23,391 nucleotides of DNA from an uncultured Spirochaetales bacterium (GTDB lineage: Bacteria; Spirochaetota; Spirochaetia; Sphaerochaetales; Sphaerochaetaceae), in the NCBI GenBank assembly GCA_949292445.1, contig CASEZU010000144.1, forward strand, positions 1 through 23,391, in the 5' to 3' direction. Within the stretch, counting starts at the first letter, position 1, and every line of letters begins with the position of its first letter. The notes under the pieces were generated by a model. It saw nothing but the letters and a program-made list of their open reading frames with translations. It was not told where the DNA came from and did not search any database. A program made the position numbers and the translations under genes. Of this stretch, positions 1-6,606 are shown one piece after another.

Positions 1-5
1 AGAAG

Positions 6-26
6 TCTGAATCAATAGTATTCAGA
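6..26. repeat. Inverted repeat at window start
   Basis: Arms TCTGAAT (6-12) and ATTCAGA (20-26) are perfect complements around a 7-base spacer. No T-run follows on either strand, so an intrinsic terminator is unlikely; an operator or a decayed terminator of an upstream gene is possible. The rest of 1-151 is AT-rich and holds no convincing gene. TATAAA at 95-100 and TATAAG at 111-116 are -10-like, but no well-spaced -35 partner is visible. Confidence 0.3.
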
Positions 27-151
27 TAAATTACACATAACCACCAGACTGAACAGATTTATATATGTCATAATTATCTTTGCGCCACTTTTGGTATAAA
101 CTAAATACATTATAAGGAAAAAAGGAGAAGAACGTTCCCTCGCCCCGTGAT

Positions 152-514
152 ATGGGATATCATCGCGTTGTGAAGCGCAGAATAGTCGGAGATGCAGCAG
201 TCATTGCGGTATATGCCGCCCTCTTTGTCATCTCCCTGTCAGGGCTCTCTCCGGGCCGCGACATCCTCACTGTGGAAACGGATAACGGCACTTACGCATA
301 CTCACTGAAGGAGAACGGCATCCACAGTTTCGAAGGTCCCCTGGGAATAACCGAGATCGAGATAAAGGACGGCAGGGCAAGAGTCATCTCCTCGCCCTGC
401 AGGAACGGCATCTGCATGGAAGCCGGCTGGTCCGATACGCTCTGCTGCCTGCCAAACAGGATAGTGGCTGTATCCTCATCAGAGGAAGGAGGTCCGGATG
501 CTCTCTCGGGATAG
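152..514 (+). CDS. NusG domain II-containing membrane-anchored protein
   Basis: A 120-residue protein with an N-terminal hydrophobic anchor (about residues 11-32), then a small beta domain of the NusG_II type. What I see: a basic start, a TM segment, the EIEIKDGRARV strand (about 68-78), Cys83 and Cys88 in CRNGIC, Cys98-Cys99 and the CCLPNR motif near the end. Cys pairs in this arrangement followed by CLPN(K/R) are typical of the family, which is exported or faces outward and has no firmly established function. From memory, such genes often sit beside Gx transporter, ApbE or Rnf genes; here a Gx gene follows directly with a 17-base overlap. The purine-rich tract at 116-130 lies about 21 bases before ATG 152, too far for a normal ribosome site; GTG 170 (in frame) is an alternative start with no better site. 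Confidence 0.75.
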   Translation: MGYHRVVKRRIVGDAAVIAVYAALFVISLSGLSPGRDILTVETDNGTYAYSLKENGIHSFEGPLGITEIEIKDGRARVISSPCRNGICMEAGWSDTLCCLPNRIVAVSSSEEGGPDALSG

Positions 515-1544
515 GATAAGCAGGCTTGCCGCCCTCTCGCTCTTTTTCAGCGCGCTCGAGCTCTTCGTCCCGAGGATCCTGCCGTTCTTCCGGCTGGGGC
601 TTGCCAATATCCCGGTTCTGATGGCACTGTCACTGGACTGGCGCTCATTTCTCGTCATGACGCTGCTGAAAGGTATCGGCACAAGCTATACAGCCGGCAA
701 TCTCTTCTCGCCGTTCGCCGTCGTCTCGATCGTCCAGGCTATAGGTTCGGGGGCCGTGATGTATGTTCTCCACCGCTTTGCCGGGAAGTGGTTCTCCATC
801 TATGGAATCTCCGCCGCAGGAGCGCTCGCAAGCACGCTGCTGCAGCTCATTCTCGCCTCGCTCTATGCAGGGCCGGGAACGATGGCATTCCTGCCTCTGA
901 TGCTTCTTCTGTCCCTTCCCTCTGCGCTGCTGACAGCATTTCTCTCCGGCAGGATCCCTGACACTGACACAGAATGCGTAGCCATGACGGATAATGACGG
1001 GAGCTTCCGGATCTTTCCTATCATCCTCCTCGCAGTCTCAGGAGCCGCAATGATGATGACGGATGATCTCCGTTTTCTCATTCCCTCAGTGATTCTCTCG
1101 TTCATCCTGCAGATACGCTGCGGCAGAAAAGTGAAGCTGCTTCCGCATCTCACGCTGCTGCTTTTCATGCTTGTCTCATCCATGCTGGCACCGCACGGGA
1201 AGGTCCTGATGACACTCCTCTCTTTCCCCGTGACGGAAGGCGCCCTTCTGGACGGCCTCTCGAGATCACTCAGGCTGTCAGGCGGAATAGCGCTCTCCCA
1301 GGCTTTCTCAGCATTTATCCGTCCCGGCCGCGGCCTCATCGGCAGGACTCTGGCCATCTTCACGGGACTTTTATCAGCATTCCGTAACGCGGAAGGAAGC
1401 CTGCGTTCACGATTCCTGGAAGCGCTGCGTTATGATGGCACTGATTTAATCAGCAAAAAGCCTGTTAATATTCCATTTTTCACATTAACATGCATTTCTT
1501 CGCTGATAACAGCACTTGCAATTGCTGATTGCGTCTTTTTCTGA
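498..1544 (+). CDS. Gx transporter family protein with EcfT/CbiQ-like C-terminal half
   Basis: A 348-residue polytopic membrane protein. Residues 1 to about 155 match the Gx / 'heptaprenyl diphosphate synthase component I' family, with a hydrophobic start, the FRLGLANIPVLMAL hallmark (31-44) and a TAGNLFSPF segment (65-73). That family is now viewed as S-component-like membrane proteins rather than prenyl synthases. The family is usually about 170 residues, so this protein is twice as long. The second half is separated by a charged linker (about 153-168) and is again polytopic; its VTEGALLDGLSRSLRLSGGIAL stretch (about 243-264, wording abridged to family pattern VTxxGLxxGLxxxLRL) resembles EcfT/CbiQ energy-coupling T components. 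I see no clear ARG-type coupling motif. AAGGAGG (486-492) lies 5 bases before ATG 498, and the start overlaps the preceding gene by 17 bases, so the two are probably one operon. The transported substrate is unknown; the EcfT call is inference. Confidence 0.7.
   Translation: MLSRDRISRLAALSLFFSALELFVPRILPFFRLGLANIPVLMALSLDWRSFLVMTLLKGIGTSYTAGNLFSPFAVVSIVQAIGSGAVMYVLHRFAGKWFSIYGISAAGALASTLLQLILASLYAGPGTMAFLPLMLLLSLPSALLTAFLSGRIPDTDTECVAMTDNDGSFRIFPIILLAVSGAAMMMTDDLRFLIPSVILSFILQIRCGRKVKLLPHLTLLLFMLVSSMLAPHGKVLMTLLSFPVTEGALLDGLSRSLRLSGGIALSQAFSAFIRPGRGLIGRTLAIFTGLLSAFRNAEGSLRSRFLEALRYDGTDLISKKPVNIPFFTLTCISSLITALAIADCVFF
1518..1541 (+). terminator. Weak terminator-like hairpin inside the 3' end of the Gx gene
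   Basis: GCAAT (1518-1522) pairs with ATTGC (1528-1532) around a 5-base loop and is followed by GTCTTTTTC. The stem is short and AT-rich and still lies in coding sequence. It may reduce read-through into adhE, which has its own promoter. Confidence 0.25.
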
Positions 1545-1562
1545 AAGCATATATGTTTATTT

Positions 1563-1603
1563 ACGGTGAAGCGATTGACACCGTGCTGTGTTTTAACTAT
1601 AAA
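1563..1603 (+). promoter_or_regulatory. Strong sigma-70-type promoter of adhE with an overlapping palindrome
   Basis: TTGACA (1575-1580), a 17-base spacer and TATAAA (1598-1603) give a perfect -35 and a 5/6 -10. Transcription would begin near 1610, about 20 bases before the ATG, just leaving room for the AAAGGAG site at 1618-1624. A perfect inverted repeat, ACGGTG (1563-1568) / CACCGT (1579-1584), straddles the -35 box and is a candidate operator. It does not resemble the Rex consensus as I know it. Confidence 0.75.
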
Positions 1604-1630
1604 TCTTTATCGATAAGAAAGGAGCAGATT

Positions 1631-4291
1631 ATGGCAGAAGTCAATGAACTCTTCCCTGGACAGCTCGAGCTCCAGGAGATGATCGAGAGAACGAAGCGTG
1701 CCCAGCTCATCTATGCGAACTACCCGCAGGAGAAGGTCGATGAGATCTTCCGCGCGGCAGCCATCGCAGCCAACAATGCACGCATCCAGCTTGCCATCGA
1801 TGCTGTCGAAGAGACAGGGATGGGTATTGTAGAAGACAAGGTTATCAAGAATCACTTTGCCGCAGAGTACATTTTCCACAAGTACAAGGACGAGAAGACC
1901 TGCGGAATCATCGAGCATGACAAGGCCTTCGGTATCGAGAAGATTGCGGAACCCAAGGGAGTCATCTGCGGAATCATCCCGACAACAAACCCCACATCAA
2001 CAGCAATCTTCAAGGCGCTCATCGCACTCAAGACAAGGAACGCCATCATCTTCTCCCCCCATCCGAGGGCAAAGAAGTGCACATGCGATGCAGCACGTCT
2101 TGTGCGCGATGCCGCAGTCGCAGCAGGAGCTCCGGAGGAGATCATCTCCTTCATCGAGGAGCCTACGATGGAGAAGACGGACTACCTGATGAAGCATCCG
2201 CTCGTGAACCTCATCCTCGCGACAGGCGGCCCGGGAATGGTCAAGTCCGCATACTCATCAGGAAAGCCGGCTATCGGAGTCGGTGCGGGAAACACGCCTG
2301 CCCTGATGGACAAGAACTGTGACATCAAGATGGCTGTGGCCTCAATCCTCATGTCCAAGACATTCGACAACGGCGTGGTCTGCGCTTCAGAGCAGTGCGT
2401 CATCGTGCACAAGGACATCTACTCGGAGGTCAAGAAGGAGTTCAAGGAGCAGGGAGCACACTTCCTCTCCAAGGAGGAGCTCTCGCTTCTCGAGCCGATC
2501 ATCCTCGACCCGAAGAGGGGCTCGGTGAACCCGAAGATCGTCGGACAGCCCGCATATAAGATCGCAGAGATTGCAGGCTTCAAGGTTCCGGAGTCGACAA
2601 AGGTCCTCATCGGCGAGGTCAAGAGAGTCGCGGCTGACGAGCCCTTTGCACATGAGAAGCTCTCCCCTGTCCTCGGCATGTACTCATGCAACAACTTCGG
2701 CGAAGGTGCGGCTATGGCTGCTGACCTCATCGCCCTCGGCGGTTTCGGACACACATCCGTCCTCTACTGCGATGAGAAGGAGCAGGACAAGATCGATGCC
2801 TATGGAAAGGCTGTGAAGACAAGCCGCATCCTCATCAACATGCCTGCTTCCCAGGGAGCTATCGGAGACATCTACAACTTCCGCCTCGAGCCGTCACTCA
2901 CGCTCGGCTGCGGCAGCTGGGGAAACAACTCCATCTCGGAGAACGTCGGTCCGAAGCACCTTCTCAACGTAAAGACAGTAGCAGAAAGGAGAGAAAACAT
3001 GCTGTGGTTCAAGCTGCCGCCCAAGATCTATTTCAAGTATGGCTGTCTGCCTGTTGCGCTGCAGGAGCTCGAAGGCAAGAAGAGGGCAGTCAGCGTCACC
3101 GACAGCTGCCTCTTCTCCTCCGGAATGATCGACCGCATTACAGAGACACTCAACCAGATCGGTGTTGAGACTGAGGTCTTCCATCAGGTCAAGCCGGATC
3201 CGACACTCGGAACGATCAACACGGCAATGGAGCTGATCAACGCATACAAGCCGGATGTCTTCATCGCAGTCGGCGGCGGTTCCCCGATGGATGCGGCAAA
3301 GATCATGTGGCTCCTCTATGAGCATCCGGAAGTCAGCTTCCAGGGTCTTGCCCTGAGGTTCATGGATATCCGCAAGAGGATCTACGCATTCCCGAACATG
3401 GGCAAGAAGGCTGAGCTTGTCTGCGTCCCGACAACATCGGGAACAGGTTCAGAGGTCACGCCGTTCGCCATCATCACAGATGAGCAGACCGGCATGAAGT
3501 GGGCTATCGCGGATTATGCGATCACACCGTCAATGGCTATTGTGGACAGCGAGCTTGCCATCGGCCAGCCGAAGGGACTCACAGCTTCCTGCGGTATCGA
3601 CGTCCTCACCCACGCCCTTGAGTCTCTTGTCTCCTCGATGTGCACGGACTTCACGGCTCCGCTCTCGCTCGAGTCTGCAAGGATCATCTTCAAGTACCTG
3701 CCCCGCGCATATGCTGACGGCACGGACAAGAAGGCAAGGGAGAAAGTGCATGATGCGGCGACGATGGCCGGTATGGCATTCGCCAACGCATTCCTCGGCG
3801 TCTGCCACTCCATGGCTCACAAGCTCGGCGCGGCATTCCATGTGCCGCACGGAATGGCCAACGCCCTGCTCCTGACGAATGTCATCCGCTTCAATGCGAA
3901 CGACACTCCGACAAAGCAGGCTGCATTCCCGCAGTACGAGTATCCGTCGGCGATCTCGCGCTATGCACGCGCTGCTGACTACATCTCCATGGCTCTCAAC
4001 GACACGAAGAACACTGACTACGTCGTGACAACGCCGAAGATGAGCATGGAGGAGAAGGTACAGGTACTCATCGATGGAATAGAGAAACTCAAGAAGGAGC
4101 TCGGAATCCCGGCCTCCATCAAGGAATGGGGCGTCGATGAGGCAGAGTTCCTCGCACAGGTCGATGAGCTCTCAGTGAAGGCTTTCGATGACCAGTGCAC
4201 AGGTTCCAACCCGCGCTACCCGCTCATCAGCCAGATCAAGCAGCTCTACCTCGACTCTTACTACGGAAGAGAGTGGAAGGAAACGAACTGA
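1631..4291 (+). CDS. adhE: Bifunctional acetaldehyde-CoA / alcohol dehydrogenase
   Basis: An 886-residue cytoplasmic enzyme reducing acetyl-CoA to acetaldehyde and then ethanol with NADH, the redox-balancing end of mixed-acid or ethanol fermentation; the family assembles into spirosomes. The N-terminal aldehyde dehydrogenase half (about 1-450) has catalytic Cys251 in FDNGVVCASEQC. A linker (about 450-462) leads to the iron-dependent alcohol dehydrogenase half, with the NAD-binding GGGSPMD (548-554). The expected Fe ligands are Asp657 and His661 (GIDVLTH), His726 (CHSMAH) and His740 (VPHG). Length matches the family (about 870-900). I chose ATG 1631 because AAAGGAG (1618-1624) lies 6 bases upstream and MAEVNE... 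fits the family start; the open frame runs back to 1529, but that would include the promoter. It appears monocistronic, with its own promoter and a 3' hairpin. No residue expected for activity is missing. Confidence 0.97.
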   Translation: MAEVNELFPGQLELQEMIERTKRAQLIYANYPQEKVDEIFRAAAIAANNARIQLAIDAVEETGMGIVEDKVIKNHFAAEYIFHKYKDEKTCGIIEHDKAFGIEKIAEPKGVICGIIPTTNPTSTAIFKALIALKTRNAIIFSPHPRAKKCTCDAARLVRDAAVAAGAPEEIISFIEEPTMEKTDYLMKHPLVNLILATGGPGMVKSAYSSGKPAIGVGAGNTPALMDKNCDIKMAVASILMSKTFDNGVVCASEQCVIVHKDIYSEVKKEFKEQGAHFLSKEELSLLEPIILDPKRGSVNPKIVGQPAYKIAEIAGFKVPESTKVLIGEVKRVAADEPFAHEKLSPVLGMYSCNNFGEGAAMAADLIALGGFGHTSVLYCDEKEQDKIDAYGKAVKTSRILINMPASQGAIGDIYNFRLEPSLTLGCGSWGNNSISENVGPKHLLNVKTVAERRENMLWFKLPPKIYFKYGCLPVALQELEGKKRAVSVTDSCLFSSGMIDRITETLNQIGVETEVFHQVKPDPTLGTINTAMELINAYKPDVFIAVGGGSPMDAAKIMWLLYEHPEVSFQGLALRFMDIRKRIYAFPNMGKKAELVCVPTTSGTGSEVTPFAIITDEQTGMKWAIADYAITPSMAIVDSELAIGQPKGLTASCGIDVLTHALESLVSSMCTDFTAPLSLESARIIFKYLPRAYADGTDKKAREKVHDAATMAGMAFANAFLGVCHSMAHKLGAAFHVPHGMANALLLTNVIRFNANDTPTKQAAFPQYEYPSAISRYARAADYISMALNDTKNTDYVVTTPKMSMEEKVQVLIDGIEKLKKELGIPASIKEWGVDEAEFLAQVDELSVKAFDDQCTGSNPRYPLISQIKQLYLDSYYGREWKETN

Positions 4292-4307
4292 GCCTCCAGC
4301 TATACAC

Positions 4308-4335
4308 ACTGCCCCGGAAACGGGGCAGTCTTCAT
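4308..4335 (+). terminator. adhE 3' hairpin, probable terminator
   Basis: ACTGCCCCG (4308-4316) pairs perfectly with CGGGGCAGT (4321-4329) around a GAAA tetraloop (4317-4320). The following tract, CTTCATCCCT, is only moderately T-rich, so termination may be incomplete. It lies 17 bases after the adhE stop codon and before the chromate transporter genes. Confidence 0.65.
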
Positions 4336-4385
4336 CCCTGATGAAAACAGTTAACTAATCCTGCGGAATGTAATAGAGTCTCTTT

Positions 4386-4946
4386 ATGGATGAAAAGGCC
4401 AAGAGATATCTGACTCTCTTCCTCACGACATTTGAAATCAGCGCGTTCACCTTCGGCGGCGGCTATGTGATCATCCCCCTGATGCGGAAGACATTCGTCG
4501 GCAAGCTGGGATGGATCGATGACAGCGAGATGCTCGATCTCACAGCCATTGCCCAGTCAGCCCCCGGCCCGATAGCAGTCAATGCGGCAATCCTCGTGGG
4601 TTATAGGACAGGAGGTATTCCGGGAGCACTTCTCAGCACTCTGGGTGCGGTGCTTCCTCCTCTGGTGATCATTTCCGTGATCTCACTTTTCTATCAGGCA
4701 TTCAGAAGCAACAGATATGTGTCCCTCGTCATGACCGGCATGAGCGCCGGAGTCGCCGCCGTCGTGGCAGATGCCGTCATATCCATGGCCTGGGATATCC
4801 TCAGGAAGCGGAAGATAATCCCCATAGCAATGCTGGTGGCTGTTTTCGCCCTTGTCGTATTTCTCGACATCAGCATCATCATGCTTTTAATCGCCTCAGG
4901 CCTCGTCGGATACGCCGAGTATGCATACAGGAAGAGAAAGGCATGA
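4386..4946 (+). CDS. Chromate transporter family protein, N-terminal-type half
   Basis: A 186-residue integral membrane protein of the short-chain CHR family. The diagnostic motifs are FGGGYVIIPLM (23-33), SAPGPIAVNAAILVGYRTGG (58-77) and GALLSTLGAVLPP (about 80-92), followed by further hydrophobic segments and a basic tail (YRKRKA). Full-length ChrA proteins hold two such domains; short-chain CHR proteins work as pairs encoded by adjacent genes, as here with the next gene. The best-studied members export chromate, but in many anaerobes the physiological substrate is unknown, so the name should be taken as a family label. The ATG follows a weak ribosome site, and I see no convincing promoter in 4336-4385. 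The stop overlaps the next start (ATGA). Confidence 0.88.
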   Translation: MDEKAKRYLTLFLTTFEISAFTFGGGYVIIPLMRKTFVGKLGWIDDSEMLDLTAIAQSAPGPIAVNAAILVGYRTGGIPGALLSTLGAVLPPLVIISVISLFYQAFRSNRYVSLVMTGMSAGVAAVVADAVISMAWDILRKRKIIPIAMLVAVFALVVFLDISIIMLLIASGLVGYAEYAYRKRKA

Positions 4947-5497
4947 TATACCTCGAACTGCTCTGGAGCTTCATACAGATAGGACTCTTCAGCATCGGCG
5001 GCGGCTATGCTGCAATGCCTCTGATCCAGCATCAGGTTGTAGACATACACGGCTGGCTGACGATGCAGGAGTTCTCGGACATCATGACCATCTCACAGAT
5101 GACACCGGGGCCGATCGCCATCAACAGCGCCACATTCGTGGGAATAAGGGTTGCAGGCATCCCCGGCGCGCTCATCGCGACATTCGGCTGTGTCCTCCCC
5201 TCCTCCGTCATCGTCCTCTCCCTGGCCTGGATCTACTACAGGTTCAAGGGACTGGAGGCAATACAGAGCGTGCTGAAAGGGCTGAGACCCGCTGTCGTCG
5301 CAATGATCGCATCAGCCGGGCTCTCACTGCTGGCGATGGCATTATGCGGCTCAGACAGCTTCTCCGGAGATGTGAATACATCGAATCTCATCATCTTCAT
5401 CCTCTGCTTTGCTGTGCTGCGGAAGATGAAGATAAACCCGGTTCTGGTAATGGCAGCAGCGGGAGCTGCGGGACTTGTCACAGGAATCATTCATTGA
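4943..5497 (+). CDS. Chromate transporter family protein, partner half
   Basis: A 184-residue membrane protein and second member of the split CHR pair. The motifs parallel its neighbour: FSIGGGYAAMPLI (16-28), QMTPGPIAINSATFVGIRVAG (about 52-72) and GALIATFGCVLPSS. The ATG overlaps the upstream stop codon by 4 bases (ATGA, 4943-4946), which implies translational coupling and 1:1 production, as expected for a heterodimer equivalent to one long ChrA. The two halves are clearly homologous but not recent duplicates. The gene ends 102 bases before the convergent panE-like gene. Substrate unknown, as for its partner. Confidence 0.88.
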   Translation: MIYLELLWSFIQIGLFSIGGGYAAMPLIQHQVVDIHGWLTMQEFSDIMTISQMTPGPIAINSATFVGIRVAGIPGALIATFGCVLPSSVIVLSLAWIYYRFKGLEAIQSVLKGLRPAVVAMIASAGLSLLAMALCGSDSFSGDVNTSNLIIFILCFAVLRKMKINPVLVMAAAGAAGLVTGIIH

Positions 5498-5503
5498 CTT
5501 AAT

Positions 5504-5522
5504 CCCAGACCTTTAGCCTGGG
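5504..5522. terminator. Hairpin between convergent genes
   Basis: Read on the minus strand, CCCAGGC pairs with GTCTGGG over a 5-base loop (7 bp including one G-U). It sits between the chromate transporter pair and the end of the long minus-strand operon. Neither side has a T-run, so it could be a weak bidirectional terminator. The rest of 5523-5598 holds no gene; a small CCTG-CGG-CAGG hairpin is the only other structure I noted. Confidence 0.35.
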
Positions 5523-5598
5523 CAAATCTGAGCGGCTGAGACTGCGCATGGAAATCCTCCCCTGCGGCAGGAGAAAGGTTCTAATTCCCCCAAAGCTC

Positions 5599-6606
5599 CT
5601 ACATGCTGTACAGCTTCAGATTGTCAGCAGAGGGAGAGAGCTTTCCGTCCTCTATCATATGTACGATTTCTATCGTCCTGTCGGTGACCGGAGTCGGAAC
5701 TCCTGCCCGCTTCCCTTCCCTTGAAAGGGCCCCGTCAATCGCATCGATCTCGGTCTTCTTCCCCTTCTCTATATCCTGCAGCATCGAGGAGCGGAGGCTC
5801 CTGTGCTTTCTCATAGCGGCAGGAATGATCATGAAGGAGAAAACACGCTTGAGCGAGGAGTGATAGTCCGCGATAAGAGCCACGTCCTTGCCCTGCATCG
5901 GGGCAAGGCTCACTCCCAGAGCATGGGCTGTATCCACGCATTCCTTCATTATCAGCTGGGCAAGGCGCCTTGTCTTCCAGAAGGAAGCCACGCCGCCGAA
6001 TGTCAGGCCTGTCACAGCAGAAAGCGCCGAGAAGGATGCGTTTATCAGGAGTTTTGACCATCTGGAACCGGTGAAATCCGGATCGATCTCAGCTTTCCCC
6101 ATATGGGAAAGAAGGGCCTTCAGTGTCTCGAGATTCCGGTCGCTGCCGCCCCCGATGCGGCCCAGCGAGAAGGAGAATGTATCCTCTGCGCTGGTAAGCT
6201 CGGAAACTCCCGGGGAAATGTATGTCGCTCCCCAGCCTATTGTGCAGCCGTATGTCCTCTCTTCTCCGATGACAGCAGAGATCCCCGGCTCGGGAAGCCC
6301 GTTCTGGCAGGTGCAGATAATGCCGCGCTCAGAGAGTTTTCCGGAGAGGAAACGCACCGTCTCCTCATTGCCGATGCACTTTGTCATCAGGATGATGACA
6401 TCATAGCCAGTGCCCATCTCATCCGGAGTGAGCGCATGAACAGAAACGGTGAACTCCGCTGCGCCCGTCACTCTGGCTCCGTATTTCTTCATTGCCTCGA
6501 CATGCTCCCTGTTCCGGGAGATGAGATCAACAGGGATTCCCGCACGGGTGAGGTAGGCCCCGAGAATTGTCCCGAGGCTTCCCGCACCATAGATCGCCGT
6601 TTTCAT
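5599..6606 (-). CDS. panE: 2-dehydropantoate 2-reductase family protein (ketopantoate reductase-like)
   Basis: A 335-residue NADPH-dependent reductase of the ApbA/PanE family. Family members reduce 2-dehydropantoate to pantoate for coenzyme A synthesis, and some paralogues reduce other 2-keto acids. Visible features: an N-terminal Rossmann fingerprint GAGSLGTILGAYL (7-19), Asn102 in QNG, and the catalytic-site segment with Lys185 and Asn189 (SKLLINASFSALSAVTG), as expected for the fold. Its ATG overlaps the ilvB stop codon by one base (TGATG), making it the last, translationally coupled gene of the ilv-leu operon. That context suits PanE, because ketopantoate is made from 2-ketoisovalerate, a valine intermediate. 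No panB or panC is in the window, so a different 2-keto acid substrate remains possible. Confidence 0.8.
   Translation of the reverse strand: MKTAIYGAGSLGTILGAYLTRAGIPVDLISRNREHVEAMKKYGARVTGAAEFTVSVHALTPDEMGTGYDVIILMTKCIGNEETVRFLSGKLSERGIICTCQNGLPEPGISAVIGEERTYGCTIGWGATYISPGVSELTSAEDTFSFSLGRIGGGSDRNLETLKALLSHMGKAEIDPDFTGSRWSKLLINASFSALSAVTGLTFGGVASFWKTRRLAQLIMKECVDTAHALGVSLAPMQGKDVALIADYHSSLKRVFSFMIIPAAMRKHRSLRSSMLQDIEKGKKTEIDAIDGALSREGKRAGVPTPVTDRTIEIVHMIEDGKLSPSADNLKLYSM

Noticed and set aside
1529..1630. Upstream extension of the adhE frame to 1529
   Set aside because: It would translate across the strong promoter at 1575-1603, and the AAAGGAG site clearly serves ATG 1631.
4386..5497. Chromate resistance island
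   Set aside because: There is no chrB-type regulator, reductase or mobile element nearby, and short CHR pairs are common housekeeping genes in anaerobes.
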